Made by a program: the position numbers and the translations under genes
Notes under the pieces: model-generated
The model's database searches: none
Seen by the model: only the letters and a program-made list of their open reading frames with translations
Told to the model about the DNA's origin: nothing
Source: Acidobacteriota bacterium
Lineage (GTDB): Bacteria > Acidobacteriota > Terriglobia > Terriglobales > Acidobacteriaceae
Direction of reading: 5' to 3'
Assembly (NCBI GenBank): GCA_018268755.1
Contig: JAFDVW010000014.1
Span: 117,344-181,343 of the forward strand
DNA: 64,000 bases
Shown here: in pieces, positions 34,984 through 44,136 of the stretch
Layout: every line of letters starts with the position of its first letter
How positions within the stretch are numbered: the stretch's first letter is position 1

Positions 34984-36381
34984 CTAACTACTGATTCCTG
35001 TCTTCAGCCGTGGCCAGTGGGCCCGCGGGGCCTCATGGTCGAGGACAGGCTCTCCCTCGCACTCCACTTCCAATACGGTGGCCGGATTGTCCGGCGGCAT
35101 CTTGGGCAGGCCGGTGAAGCGCACCGTGTACTCCTCCTGCGTGAAGGTCACGGGCTCCCCGCTCTTCAGCAAACGCACGGCCTTCACTTTGGTCTGCAAT
35201 CCCCCGAGAGCTACGACCGTGGCCGTCTGAAAAATCGGCATCCATTGCACCGCCGGCGTGTCGGACGGCCAGTTGTAGACGTGGACGTAGAGCTTGTTTC
35301 CCTTGCGGGTGTAGTCGGTGTTGACGCCCCAGCTGAGCTCTCCGCCCTGCGCGCCATAGATCGCTGCGCCGTTGCCGCTGGTCCATTGACCTACCGCCTC
35401 CAGTATCCGTACAGACTCTTCCGGGATGGAGCCATCCGGCTTGGGCCCGATATTCAGCAGGTAGTTGCCGCCGCCACGCACGCATTTGATGAGATTGCGC
35501 ACGATGGTTTTGGGAGTCTTCCAGGCATCGTCCCCGCGATTGAACCCCCAGCTTTCGTTGAGGGTCATGCAGCTCTCCCAGGCCCGGCCCTCTTCCGAGG
35601 CGCGAATTTCCTGCTCCGGCGTGGCGAAATCTCCCGCCAGGCCGTTGCGGTTGTTGACGATGATCCCCGGCTGCAGCTCGAAGACCATCTGGTTCATGTG
35701 TTCGGACTCCCACTGCTCGGGCTTGAGCGGCCAATCGACGTCGTACCAGAGGATGTCGATCTTGCCGTAGTTGGTCATCAGCTCACGCACGAGGCCGTGC
35801 GTGTAGGCGACGAAGCGCTTGCGGGCGGCTTCATCGGAGGCGCAGCGCGCGCCATCGGGGTGGTGCCAGTCCATCAGGGAGTAGTAGAAACCCACGCGCA
35901 GGCCTTCGGCGCGCGCCGCCTCGACAAATTCCCGCACCAGATCGCGGCCGGGTCCCTGCTTGGCGGCCGAGTAATCGGTGAGCCTGGTGTCAAACATGCA
36001 GAAGCCTTCGTGGTGCTTGGTGGTCATCACCATATACTTCTGCCCGGCTTGGCGGGCGAGCCGCGCCCACTCGCGCGCTGCATTCGGCTTGGGCTGGAAA
36101 TGCCGGGCGAGAAGCTCGTACTGCGCGATGGGGATGCCTTCGATCTCCAGGGCCCACTCATGCTGGCCGATGAGGCTGTAAAGTCCCCAGTGGACGAACA
36201 TGCCGAACTTGGCTTTATGCCACCACTGCATGCGCTTCGCGCGGGTGGCTTGTTCCGTGTCCGCTTCCGTGCTGGGCAAGGGAGTAGCGTTCAGCAGCGC
36301 CGGGTAGCCGGTATAGGCCAGGGCGCCGCCTGCGCCCATCTGCTTGAAAAAGGAGCGTCGCGTCGTGGAGGGGAGCCGCAT
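34984..36381 (-). CDS. Alpha-L-fucosidase (GH29), Tat-exported
   Basis: About 465 residues. Start at 36381 gives a twin-arginine signal (TTRRSFFKQMGAGGALA); the longer frame from 36525 has no ribosome site. Catalytic-domain motifs include WWHKAKFGMFVHWG, MVMTTKHHEGFCMFD, GFYYSLMDWHHPD and IDILWYDVDW, the last carrying the expected nucleophile aspartate. WGFNRGDDAWKT and GNYLLNIGPKPDG are further GH29 signatures. It removes alpha-linked L-fucose from glycans in the periplasm or outside. A C-terminal beta-domain follows. Convergent with sodC. Confidence 0.92.
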   Translation of the reverse strand: MRLPSTTRRSFFKQMGAGGALAYTGYPALLNATPLPSTEADTEQATRAKRMQWWHKAKFGMFVHWGLYSLIGQHEWALEIEGIPIAQYELLARHFQPKPNAAREWARLARQAGQKYMVMTTKHHEGFCMFDTRLTDYSAAKQGPGRDLVREFVEAARAEGLRVGFYYSLMDWHHPDGARCASDEAARKRFVAYTHGLVRELMTNYGKIDILWYDVDWPLKPEQWESEHMNQMVFELQPGIIVNNRNGLAGDFATPEQEIRASEEGRAWESCMTLNESWGFNRGDDAWKTPKTIVRNLIKCVRGGGNYLLNIGPKPDGSIPEESVRILEAVGQWTSGNGAAIYGAQGGELSWGVNTDYTRKGNKLYVHVYNWPSDTPAVQWMPIFQTATVVALGGLQTKVKAVRLLKSGEPVTFTQEEYTVRFTGLPKMPPDNPATVLEVECEGEPVLDHEAPRAHWPRLKTGISS

Positions 36382-36481
36382 AGGGTCTACCTGCTTCTTT
36401 TTGAGATGTAGGAACTGTTCAGGCGGGAAAATCGTACCACTGTTTGCGCAAAAGGGGGGATGACAAAGCTTACCTAATATT

Positions 36482-36562
36482 TTCACCACAGAGGGCGCAG
36501 AGGGGCACGGAGAAAGCGTGAGCATGCGTACTCTGTGGCACTCTGTGTTCTCTGTGGTTGAA
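36482..36562. repeat. Inverted-repeat element, CACAGAG type
   Basis: Two imperfect arms of about 31 bp (TTCACCACAGAGG... and ...CTCTGTGGTTGAA) are separated by about 18 bp, lying between the lepA stop and the fucosidase gene. This style of CTCTGTGG/CCACAGAG inverted repeat is a common intergenic element in many bacteria. It could fold as a long stem after lepA. Confidence 0.7.
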
Positions 36563-36568
36563 TGCTGA

Positions 36569-38374
36569 TCAGCTGCCTTCGCCCACTTTCAGGACGGCGA
36601 GAAAAGCTTCCTGCGGAATGTCAACGCGGCCAATGCGCTTCATGCGCTTTTTGCCTTCTTTTTGTTTTTCCAGCAGCTTGCGTTTACGGCTGATGTCGCC
36701 GCCGTAGCACTTGGCCAGCACGTTCTTGCGGATCGCCGGCACCGTCTCTCTTGCGACGATCTTCGCCCCGATGGAAGCCTGGATGGCTACCTCGAACATC
36801 TGCCGGGGGATCAGCTCCTTCATCTTGGCGGTCAGGGCTTTGCCGCGTTCATAGGCGAAGTCGCGGTGCACAATGATGGAGAGCGCATCCACGGGATCGC
36901 CGGCCACCAGAATGTCCAGCTTCACCATGGGGGAATCCCAGGTGCCGGCAAGGTGGTAGTCGAGCGAAGCGTAGCCGCGGGAAACCGATTTCAAGCGGTC
37001 GTAGAAGTCGAGCACCACTTCATTGAGGGGCAGCTCATAGTGCAGCATGACGCGGCTGGCGCTGACGTATTCGAAGGTCTTCTGCTTGCCGCGTTTCTCT
37101 TCCACCAGCTTCAGGATGCCGCCGACATATTCCTCGTTGGTCAGGATGGTGGCCAGAATGACCGGCTCCTCCACTTTGGCGATTTCGCTGGGGTTGGGCC
37201 AGCGCGAGGGATTGTCGACTTCGATATGCTCGCCGTCGGTCTTGGTGATCCGGTAACGTACGCCGGGAGCGGTCGTGATCAAGTCCAGGCCGAACTCGCG
37301 CTCCAGGCGCTCCTGAATAATTTCCATGTGCAGCAGGCCGAGAAAGCCGCAGCGGAAGCCGAAGCCCAGCGCCACCGAACTCTCCGGCTCGAAGAAGAAC
37401 GAGGAATCATTCAGCCGCAGTTTTTCCAGCGCCTCGCGCAGCCGCGTGTGCTCGTGCGAATCCACCGTGTAAAGTCCGGCGAAGACCATGGGCTTGATGT
37501 CTTCAAAACCGGGCAGAGCTTCGATGGCGGGATTGGCCTCGTCGGTAATGGTGTCGCCGATTTTTGTGTCGGCGACGTTCTTGATGTTGGCGATGAGAAA
37601 GCCGGCCTCGCCCGCGCGCAGTTCCTCTACGTCCACCGGCTTGGGGGTGAGCACCCCGAGGGCTTCCACATCGAAGATCCGTTTATTCGACCACAGGCGG
37701 ATTTTCTGGCCCTTGCGCAGCGTTCCCTGGAAAATACGGGTCAGAACAATGACCCCGCGGTAGGGATCGAACCAGGAATCGAAGATCAGCGCCTGTAGCG
37801 CATTGTCCGGATCCCCTTTGGGCGGGGGCACGCGTTTGACGATGGCCTCCAGCACATCAGGCACGCCCTGGCCGGTTTTGGCGCTGATCAGGACCGCGTC
37901 GGAGGCATCCAGGCCGACGGCACCCTCAATCATTTCCTTGGCACGGGGAATATCGGCGCTGGGCAGGTCGATCTTATTGATGACCGGAATGATCTCCAGC
38001 CCATGGTTGATGGCAAGGTAGGAATTCGCCAGGGTCTGCGCTTCTACGCCTTGCGAGGCATCCACCACCAGCAGGGCGCCCTCGCAGGAAGCCAGGGAGC
38101 GCGAGACCTCGTAAGAAAAATCTACGTGGCCGGGGGTATCGATCAGGTTGAGCTGGTAGGTTTCGCCGTCCTGGGCGGTGTACACCATGCGCACGGCGTG
38201 GGCCTTGATGGTAATGCCGCGCTCCCGCTCCAGGTCCATAGAATCAAGCACTTGCGCCTGCATCTCGCGCGCCGTCAGGGAGCCGGTCAGCTCCAGCAGA
38301 CGGTCGGCCAGAGTGGACTTGCCGTGGTCAATGTGCGCGATGATCGCGAAGTTGCGGATGTGCTTGGAATCCAT
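36569..38374 (-). CDS. lepA: Elongation factor 4 (LepA)
   Basis: A 601-residue translational GTPase of standard length. G-motifs: AHIDHGKST (G1), RGITIKAH (G2), DTPGHVDF (G3), NKIDLP (G4) and ISAKTG (G5). LepA-specific C-terminal features include [20 protein letters not shown] and [19 protein letters not shown] near the end. It acts on ribosomes to remodel stalled or mistranslocated complexes. Divergent from maf, with a 95-bp shared promoter region. Confidence 0.97.
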   Translation of the reverse strand: MDSKHIRNFAIIAHIDHGKSTLADRLLELTGSLTAREMQAQVLDSMDLERERGITIKAHAVRMVYTAQDGETYQLNLIDTPGHVDFSYEVSRSLASCEGALLVVDASQGVEAQTLANSYLAINHGLEIIPVINKIDLPSADIPRAKEMIEGAVGLDASDAVLISAKTGQGVPDVLEAIVKRVPPPKGDPDNALQALIFDSWFDPYRGVIVLTRIFQGTLRKGQKIRLWSNKRIFDVEALGVLTPKPVDVEELRAGEAGFLIANIKNVADTKIGDTITDEANPAIEALPGFEDIKPMVFAGLYTVDSHEHTRLREALEKLRLNDSSFFFEPESSVALGFGFRCGFLGLLHMEIIQERLEREFGLDLITTAPGVRYRITKTDGEHIEVDNPSRWPNPSEIAKVEEPVILATILTNEEYVGGILKLVEEKRGKQKTFEYVSASRVMLHYELPLNEVVLDFYDRLKSVSRGYASLDYHLAGTWDSPMVKLDILVAGDPVDALSIIVHRDFAYERGKALTAKMKELIPRQMFEVAIQASIGAKIVARETVPAIRKNVLAKCYGGDISRKRKLLEKQKEGKKRMKRIGRVDIPQEAFLAVLKVGEGS

Positions 38375-38469
38375 GGGTGAACTTTCAATTCTAACAGGCG
38401 GCGAAGGATCGCCGGGGAGGGCGGGCGCGCTGGGAGACCGGACTCCGCCGATCCGCTAGAATCGCAGCG

Positions 38470-39030
38470 ATGCTCGTTCTCGCTTCCGCCTCTCCCCGCC
38501 GCCAGGAACTCTTGCGCAATGCCGGCATTGCCTTCACCGTGCAGCCCTCGGACATTCCGGAGATTCCTTTGCCGGGAGAAGCGCCGCAGGTTTTTGCCGA
38601 GCGCATGGCGACCGAAAAAGCCCGGGCCGTGGCCGCACGGAATTTGGGGGCCACCGTGCTGGCCGCCGACACCATCGTGGTGGCCGGCGACGTGATTCTG
38701 GGAAAGCCGCGCGATCCGGAAGATGCGGCTCGCATGCTGCGCCTGCTTTCCGGCCGCCCGCACCAGGTAATGACCGGGGTATGCCTGCTGGGCGCGGGGT
38801 TCGAGGACACCCGGTCCGAGACGACCCAGGTCACCATGACCACTATTCCGGAAGCCGAGATCCAGGCCTACATTGCGAGCGGCGAGCCTATGGATAAGGC
38901 TGGAGCCTATGCCATCCAGGGGCAGGCGTCGCGCTGGATTCCACGGATTGAAGGGGATTACGGCAACGTGGTGGGGCTGCCGGTGGCGCTGGTCTACCGC
39001 ATGCTGCGGGAAAATTCCGCCTGGAAATGA
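38470..39030 (+). CDS. maf: Maf-family nucleotide pyrophosphatase
   Basis: A 186-residue protein with LASASPRRQELL at the N-terminus (substrate loop), AADTIVV, GKPRDPEDA, PMDKAGAYAIQG and GDYGNVVGLP, all hallmarks of Maf/YhdE house-cleaning enzymes that hydrolyse modified or canonical dTTP/UTP. A TAGAAT hexamer lies close upstream of the ATG (38457-38462). Convergent with tatA, separated by a hairpin. Confidence 0.93.
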   Translation: MLVLASASPRRQELLRNAGIAFTVQPSDIPEIPLPGEAPQVFAERMATEKARAVAARNLGATVLAADTIVVAGDVILGKPRDPEDAARMLRLLSGRPHQVMTGVCLLGAGFEDTRSETTQVTMTTIPEAEIQAYIASGEPMDKAGAYAIQGQASRWIPRIEGDYGNVVGLPVALVYRMLRENSAWK

Positions 39031-39033
39031 AAA

Positions 39034-39059
39034 TAGAGACGCGGCAAGCCACGTCTCTA
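39034..39059. terminator. Bidirectional hairpin between maf and tatA
   Basis: Perfect 8-bp arms TAGAGACG / CGTCTCTA with an inner GGC/GCC pair lie directly after the maf stop and before the tatA stop (convergent genes). The type GTAGAGACG...CGTCTCTAC is also a known dispersed element style, so it may be a repeat acting as terminator. Confidence 0.6.
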
Positions 39060-39081
39060 CCCGAAACCGTGCAGCGAGAAG

Positions 39082-39249
39082 CTAGGACTTCTTCTCAGCG
39101 CTGTCTCCGCCATCTTTCACGGCGGATTTGAAATTCTTAATACCTTCTCCCAGGCCCTTGCCGAGATCGGCCAATTTGCTGGGGCCAAAGATGAGCAGCG
39201 CAATCGCCAGAATGATCAGGATCTCCGGCAAACCCAATTTACCAGGCAT
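39082..39249 (-). CDS. tatA: Sec-independent translocase subunit TatA
   Basis: A 55-residue protein read on the minus strand. The N-terminal membrane helix (GLPEILIILAIALLIFG) is followed by FGPSKLADLGKGLGEGIKNF, the conserved amphipathic helix with the F-G-P hinge, and a charged tail. This is the pore-forming subunit for folded Tat substrates such as the nearby fucosidase. GGAGA precedes the ATG. No tatB or tatC lies next to it. Confidence 0.93.
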   Translation of the reverse strand: MPGKLGLPEILIILAIALLIFGPSKLADLGKGLGEGIKNFKSAVKDGGDSAEKKS

Positions 39250-39312
39250 GTTATTCTCCGCGGGGTTCGCCAGGCGCTCTAGTCGCGGTACCCCTGTGGA
39301 AATTCTATTCTG

Positions 39313-40509
39313 TTATGCCGTTTCAAGCAATGCCGCAATCAAAGCCGCCCGGCGGGGGATGGGATCGATCAGGATAGACTCGTGGACGGCGTGGGCCCCT
39401 TCGCCCACCCCACCCAGCCCGTCCAGGGTGGGAATGCCCAATCCGGCGGTGAAATTGCCGTCCGAGCCGCCTCCCACGGAGGCCTCGTCCAGCTTCCATC
39501 CGTAGTCACGGGCGATCTCCGCCGCCTGTTTGTAGAGGGCCACGATGGCCGGAGTCCGCTCCATGGGCGGCCGGTTCACGCCGCCCTCCAGTTTCAGCTT
39601 GCACTTGCGATTGAACGGCTTCAGCCCGCGCAGCTTGTTTTCGATCATCTGCGCATCTTTCATGCGGGCCACCCGTACATCGATGGCGGCGCTGGCTTCG
39701 GCCGCCACGACATTGACGCGGGTGCCGCCCTGTACCAGCCCGGGGTTCAAGGTGAGGCCCCGCTTCAGGTCGACAAAGCCGGTAATTTTGGTGATTTGCC
39801 GGGCCAGCTCGACAATCGCGCTCTGTCCCTTCTCAAAATCCAGTCCGGAGTGTGACGCGACCCCGGTGACCGTCAGCTTATATTCGCCCACGCCCTTGCG
39901 GGCCGTTTTGGCCGCGCCTTGCGGACCATAGGAAGGCTCCAGCACAAAGACGGCGGAGGAACGGCGCGCCAGGGATTCGGTGATGGCGCGGGAGGAGTCG
40001 CTGCCCACCTCTTCGTCGGAAACCAGCAGCACCGTGACCGGCCGCGGTAGTTCGCCGTGCCAGGTTTTTAGCGCTTCAATGGCGCTGAGCATGAAGGCGA
40101 TGCCGGATTTCATGTCCAGCACCCCCGGCCCCCAGAGGCGGCCATCGGCCACGCGCCAGGGCATCTTGGTCAGGGTCCCCAGGGGATAGACAGTGTCATA
40201 GTGCCCCAGCAGCAGCACCGGCTTGCCTTTTTTGCCGGGGAAATCCACCTGCAGGTGGTTGCCGAATTGCTGCGCTTTGTGAATTTTGGCGTGCCCGCCC
40301 AGCCCTTCAAAGCGGCCGGCCAGCAGGGTGCAGATTTCATCGACGGCCCGCTTATCGTCGCTGGGAGACTCTACTTCCACCAGGTGCTGGATGGTTTTGA
40401 TGATGGCGTCTTGGCGCTCTGCGAAATACTGCAGGCGGTCCGCGGCTGCGGGCGTCATAGCGGATTTCTGAATGGCTTTCTTCACTCCGTCCCCTTTTGT
40501 CGCCACCAT
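39313..40509 (-). CDS. M20-family metallopeptidase (glutamate carboxypeptidase-like)
   Basis: A 398-residue protein. Metal-binding blocks: GHYDTVYP (His, Asp), GVLDMKSG (bridging Asp), SDEEVGS (catalytic Glu and ligand), LEPSYG and GEGAHAVHE. This order fits M20A enzymes of the CPG2 type that cleave C-terminal glutamate or similar amide bonds. No signal peptide. A second in-frame ATG (MTPAAADRL, residue 18) may be the true start. Divergent from fabZ. Confidence 0.9.
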   Translation of the reverse strand: MVATKGDGVKKAIQKSAMTPAAADRLQYFAERQDAIIKTIQHLVEVESPSDDKRAVDEICTLLAGRFEGLGGHAKIHKAQQFGNHLQVDFPGKKGKPVLLLGHYDTVYPLGTLTKMPWRVADGRLWGPGVLDMKSGIAFMLSAIEALKTWHGELPRPVTVLLVSDEEVGSDSSRAITESLARRSSAVFVLEPSYGPQGAAKTARKGVGEYKLTVTGVASHSGLDFEKGQSAIVELARQITKITGFVDLKRGLTLNPGLVQGGTRVNVVAAEASAAIDVRVARMKDAQMIENKLRGLKPFNRKCKLKLEGGVNRPPMERTPAIVALYKQAAEIARDYGWKLDEASVGGGSDGNFTAGLGIPTLDGLGGVGEGAHAVHESILIDPIPRRAALIAALLETA

Positions 40510-40536
40510 TGGGCGCGATTGGGCAGCGGGGTACAG

Positions 40537-40542
40537 TATAAT
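40537..40542 (+). promoter_or_regulatory. Candidate -10 box upstream of fabZ
   Basis: An exact TATAAT lies 51 bp before the fabZ ATG in the divergent gap with the M20 peptidase gene. No good TTGACA sits 16-18 bp upstream, so it is a moderate candidate for the lipid A operon promoter. Confidence 0.4.
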
Positions 40543-40593
40543 CTTCGTTGCCTGGGACGAGGCGAGCTTCCATAAAGGCCATCCTCAATACGA

Positions 40594-41130
40594 ATGTCTG
40601 ATACCGCTCAATCTGCCGTCGAAAGCCCTGTTGCAGCGGGGAAAACCACGCTGGACATCAACGACATTGTCCGCATTCTGCCGCACCGCTATCCGTTTTT
40701 GCTGATTGACCGCGTGCTCGACCTGAAGCGCAAAGAGCGCATCGTGGCCATCAAGAACGTGACCATCAATGAACCTTTTTTCATTGGCCACTTTCCCAAC
40801 ATGCCGATCATGCCCGGGGTGCTGATCGTGGAGGCGATCGCCCAGGCCGGCGGCGCGCTATTGCTCACCGAGATGGAAGATCGCAACAATAAGCTGATCA
40901 TGTTTACCGGGATTGAGCGCGCCAAGTTCCGCCGCCCGGTGGTCCCCGGCGACCAGTTGCGGCTGGAAGTGGAGCTGAAGGCCTGGCGCGAGGTGGCTTC
41001 CATGGTGGCGGTGCGCATGGAAGGCATTGCCTACGTGGGCGACAAGAAAGTCGCCGAGGCCAGCGTGAAATGCCAGCTGGTGGACAATGCGCGCGGCCGC
41101 GGCACCTTTACCGACGGTGGCGCGGAATAG
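40594..41130 (+). CDS. fabZ: 3-hydroxyacyl-ACP dehydratase FabZ
   Basis: A 178-residue protein. [17 protein letters not shown] and [20 protein letters not shown] (catalytic His and Glu region) are diagnostic. It dehydrates 3-hydroxyacyl-ACP in fatty-acid synthesis and competes with LpxA for 3-hydroxyacyl-ACP, hence its usual linkage to lpx genes. The N-terminus is about 20 residues longer than E. coli FabZ. lpxA follows 30 bp downstream. Confidence 0.95.
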   Translation: MSDTAQSAVESPVAAGKTTLDINDIVRILPHRYPFLLIDRVLDLKRKERIVAIKNVTINEPFFIGHFPNMPIMPGVLIVEAIAQAGGALLLTEMEDRNNKLIMFTGIERAKFRRPVVPGDQLRLEVELKAWREVASMVAVRMEGIAYVGDKKVAEASVKCQLVDNARGRGTFTDGGAE

Positions 41131-41160
41131 CCGGCTGGCGGTTTCGCCTTTCTTCTAACC

Positions 41161-41937
41161 ATGAGCATTCACCCCACGGCGATTATTGATCCGCGAGCAC
41201 AAGTCCATCCCTCCTGCAAAATCGGCCCCTATTGCGTGATTGGGCCGGAGGTGGAGCTGGGCCCAGAATGCGAGTTGGTCTCGCATGTGGCCATCGCGGG
41301 CCCCACCAGGATCGGCGCGGACAATGCCTTCTTCCCGTATTGCTCCATCGGCATGGCCCCGCAGGACCTGACCTATGCCGGCGAGCCGACGCGGTTGGAA
41401 GTCGGCGACCATAACGAGGTCCGCGAATTCGTCACCATCAATCGCGGCACCGTGAAGGGCGGCGGCGTTACGCGCGTGGGCAGCCATGTGCTGATCATGG
41501 CCTACTGCCACATTGCCCACGACTGCCAGATCAGCGACCACGTCATCATGGCCAATGCGGCCACGCTCGGCGGGCACGTAACCGTGGAAGAGTGGGCGCA
41601 AGTGGGCGCGCTTTGCCCAGTGCACCACTTTGTGCGCATTGGAGCGCATGCCTTCATTGGCGGCGGCACCACGGTCACCAAAGATGTGCTTCCCTTTTCC
41701 AAGACCTCGGCCGAGCGGGGCACGCACGCTTACGGCATGAACACGGTGGGACTGGAGCGGCGCGGTTTCAGCAAAGAGCGCCTGCGCAAAATCCACCATG
41801 CCTATAAGCTGCTGCTGGCTTCGAAGCTCAACACCTCGCAGGCAATCGAGAAGTTGAAGGCGGAAACGGACCGCAGCGAAGATGTGGATATGCTGATCCG
41901 CTTTATCGAGTCCTCGCAACGCGGAGTCGTGAAGTAA
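41161..41937 (+). CDS. lpxA: UDP-N-acetylglucosamine acyltransferase LpxA
   Basis: A 258-residue left-handed beta-helix protein with hexapeptide repeats from the start (SIHPTAIIDPRAQVHPSCKI, IGPYCVIGPEVELG). The catalytic histidine is in HIAHDCQIS (H120). The C-terminal helical part RRGFSKERLRKIHHAYKLLL is typical. It performs the first acylation step of lipid A synthesis in the cytoplasm. Between fabZ and lpxI, same strand. Confidence 0.96.
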   Translation: MSIHPTAIIDPRAQVHPSCKIGPYCVIGPEVELGPECELVSHVAIAGPTRIGADNAFFPYCSIGMAPQDLTYAGEPTRLEVGDHNEVREFVTINRGTVKGGGVTRVGSHVLIMAYCHIAHDCQISDHVIMANAATLGGHVTVEEWAQVGALCPVHHFVRIGAHAFIGGGTTVTKDVLPFSKTSAERGTHAYGMNTVGLERRGFSKERLRKIHHAYKLLLASKLNTSQAIEKLKAETDRSEDVDMLIRFIESSQRGVVK

Positions 41938-41943
41938 GTGATC

Positions 41944-41993
41944 AGTGGATAGTAGCCAGCGCTTGAGGCTACTAGCCCTATCGGCTATCCACT
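41944..41993 (+). repeat. Overlapping hairpins in the lpxA-lpxI gap
   Basis: Outer arms AGTGGATAG (41944-41952) and CTATCCACT (41985-41993), and inner arms TAGTAGCC (41950-41957) and GGCTACTA (41967-41974) overlap by three bases, so the two stems exclude each other in part. A third small stem TAGCC/GGCTA (41973-41977/41983-41987) also exists. This may be a low-complexity intergenic repeat or a leader structure for lpxI. Confidence 0.5.
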
Positions 41994-42007
41994 CGCCACT
42001 GCCACTC

Positions 42008-42850
42008 ATGACCACAAAGCCCAAACTCGGACTGATCGCCGGCAACGGGAAGTTCCCTTTTCTGGTGCTGGACGCGGCGCGCGCCCAGGGATTTGATGTC
42101 GTGGTTGCGGCCATCAAGGAAGAAACATTTCCGGAGATCGAGGCGCAGGGTGCGGCCGCCGTGTACTGGCTTTCGCTCGGCGAGCTGTCCAGGCTTATCG
42201 AGACTTTTCAGCGTGAGGGCGTGACCCGCGCCGTCATGGCCGGGCAGGTCAAGCACAAGCAGATTTTCTCCAGCATCCGGCCGGACTGGCGGCTGGCCAA
42301 GCTGCTGATCTCGCTGGGCACGCGCAACACGGATTCGCTACTGGGAGCCGTGGCCAAGGTGCTGGGAGATGAAGGCATCACGCTCGAAAGCTCCACCTCT
42401 TTGCTGGAGCCGCTGCTGGCGAAACCGGGCGTGCTCACCAAACGCGCTCCCAGGGAGCAGGAGAAAAAGAACGTTGCCTACGGCCGCGAAGTGGCCCGCC
42501 ACTTGGCGCAGTATGACATTGGTCAGACGGTGGTGATCGCGGAAGCTGCCTGCGTGGCCGTCGAAGCCATGGAAGGCACCGACGCAGCGATCGTGCGCGC
42601 CGGCGAGATCATGGCCTCGCTCGATGCCGAAGCCTCCACGCTCAGCCGCGCCCTTACCGTGGTGAAGATCGCCAAGCCGAACCAGGACATGCGCTTCGAT
42701 GTGCCGGTGATCGGCGTGAAGACCATCGAGACCATGCGACAGGCGGGCGCCTCCTGCCTGGCGCTCGATGCCGAGAAGTGCCTGCTGCTCGACGGCCCGG
42801 CCATTGTCATTGCCGCCGATGCGGCCGATATCGCCATCCTCGTCGACTGA
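42008..42850 (+). CDS. lpxI: UDP-2,3-diacylglucosamine diphosphatase LpxI
   Basis: About 280 residues. Starts LGLIAGNGKFPFLV, followed by TRAVMAGQVKHKQIF, TRNTDSLLGAVAKVL and AACVAVEAMEGTDAAI, all LpxI (DUF1009) signatures. It cleaves UDP-2,3-diacylglucosamine at the alpha phosphate in lipid A synthesis, replacing LpxH. Start set at ATG 42008 by homology to the family N-terminus, although no good ribosome site precedes it; an in-frame GTG lies at 41945 within the hairpin region. Confidence 0.93.
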   Translation: MTTKPKLGLIAGNGKFPFLVLDAARAQGFDVVVAAIKEETFPEIEAQGAAAVYWLSLGELSRLIETFQREGVTRAVMAGQVKHKQIFSSIRPDWRLAKLLISLGTRNTDSLLGAVAKVLGDEGITLESSTSLLEPLLAKPGVLTKRAPREQEKKNVAYGREVARHLAQYDIGQTVVIAEAACVAVEAMEGTDAAIVRAGEIMASLDAEASTLSRALTVVKIAKPNQDMRFDVPVIGVKTIETMRQAGASCLALDAEKCLLLDGPAIVIAADAADIAILVD

Positions 42851-42915
42851 CGGCGCCGCGCCGATTTCCATTTCCGAATTTCTCTCGCGGCATACAATCA
42901 GGTCGGAGAAAAAAT

Positions 42916-43386
42916 ATGCCGGAATGCTCCCGCCTGGCCGACCAGATCCGCCGTACCTTTGCCGGTGAAAACTGGCACGACGCTCCGCTGCTGGAAATTC
43001 TGGAAGGCGTGACCGCGGAAATGGCAGCGGCCCGCCCCATCGCGAAGGCGCACACCATCTGGGAAATTCTTCTGCATATTGCCGCCTGGGACAAAGCGGT
43101 GACGCGCCGTCTGGCCGGAGAGGCTCTAGAGTTGAGCGACGAAGAGAATTTTCCGCCCATCCGGGACAAAAGCGAAGCAGCTTGGCAAAAAGCCATTGCC
43201 TCGGTCCAGAGCACGCATGCCGCGCTGGTCCAGGCCGTCGAGGCTTTTCCGGAGGCGCGGCTCCGGGAGCGCGTGCCCGGCAAAAAACAGGCCCACTACA
43301 CTTTCTTCTACATGCTGAGCGGCATTGCTCAGCATGAGGTTTACCACGCTGGACAAATTCTGATGCTGAAGCGGGCGCAGATCTGA
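42916..43386 (+). CDS. DinB/YfiT-like metal-dependent protein
   Basis: A 156-residue four-helix protein with HTIWEILLHIAAWDKAVT (first His) and IAQHEVYHAGQI (H-x3-H), the three-histidine metal site of the DinB fold. Members often transfer thiols or act on small molecules; the specific role is unknown. GGAG lies 8 nt before the ATG at 42916. The last 18 codons belong to the first unit of a 186-bp tandem repeat. Confidence 0.85.
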   Translation: MPECSRLADQIRRTFAGENWHDAPLLEILEGVTAEMAAARPIAKAHTIWEILLHIAAWDKAVTRRLAGEALELSDEENFPPIRDKSEAAWQKAIASVQSTHAALVQAVEAFPEARLRERVPGKKQAHYTFFYMLSGIAQHEVYHAGQILMLKRAQI

Positions 43387-43890
43387 GAGGGTGCTGCTCC
43401 ATGCGATGGCTGAAGGTTAGACAGGACTCTCAGAGACGGTGTCGCAACAAACAAGACGAGCGCCGTGGAGCACGGCTTGCGTCCGGCAGCCACGAAGTGG
43501 CGCAAGAATGCAGCCCAGCATGAGGTCTACCACGCTGGACAAATTCTGATGCTGAAGCGGGCGCAGAGCTGAGAGGGTGCTGCTCCATGCGATGGCTGAA
43601 GGTTAGACAGGACTCTCAGAGACGGTGTCGCAACAAACAAGACGAGCGCCGTGGAGCACGGCTTGCGTCCAGCAGCCACGAAGTGGCGCAAGAATGCAGC
43701 CCAGCATGAGGTCTACCACGCAGGACAAATTCTGATGCTGAAGCGGGCGCAGAGCTGAGAGGGTGCTGCTCCATGCGATGGCTGAAGGTTAGACAGGACT
43801 CTCAGAGACGGTGTCGCAACAAACAAGACGAGCGCCGTGGAGCACGGCTTGCGTCCGGCAGCCACGAAGTGGCGCAAGAATGCAGCCCAG
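43330..43890. repeat. Three tandem copies of a 186-bp unit
   Basis: Unit starts (CAGCATGAGGT) are at 43330, 43516 and 43702, a constant period of 186 bp, ending about 43890. The copies are almost identical (a few single-base differences, for example CAGATCTGAG versus CAGAGCTGAG and GTCCGG versus GTCCAG). The first unit begins inside the DinB gene, so units 2 and 3 carry truncated copies of its last codons. Around the units, 43387-44136 contains no other gene; it holds small hairpins such as CCCAGCG/CGCTGGG (43885-43904) and a further GCCCC/GGGGC stem. Confidence 0.9.
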
Positions 43891-44109
43891 CGCGCAAGCG
43901 CTGGGTAAAGTGGAGAGTAACGAGCCCCGAAGGGGCGAAAGACGAGTTGCGACCCAGTCTTTTCGGCCCTGCATGCCCAGCGTCGTGTCGCATAGCGCAT
44001 CAGCGCTGACCCACAGGTTGGGACTCCTGCTTTACCCTCCCGGTGTAGACGTTCCGCAATCTCCAGGATGCATTTATCCTGAAACATATCTTTTGTGATT
44101 TAATCTAGC

Positions 44110-44125
44110 GTTTCCCGCAGGAAAC
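44110..44125 (+). promoter_or_regulatory. Hairpin just before the Gfo/Idh ribosome site
   Basis: A perfect 6-bp stem GTTTCC-CGCA-GGAAAC lies immediately before AGGAG at 44126-44130, the probable ribosome site of the oxidoreductase gene. It could affect access to the site; this is an inference from position. Confidence 0.3.
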
Positions 44126-44136
44126 AGGAGATCCCA

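Noticed and set aside
43330..43890. CRISPR array
   Set aside because: The units are 186 bp, contiguous and without unique spacers, and no cas genes are near.
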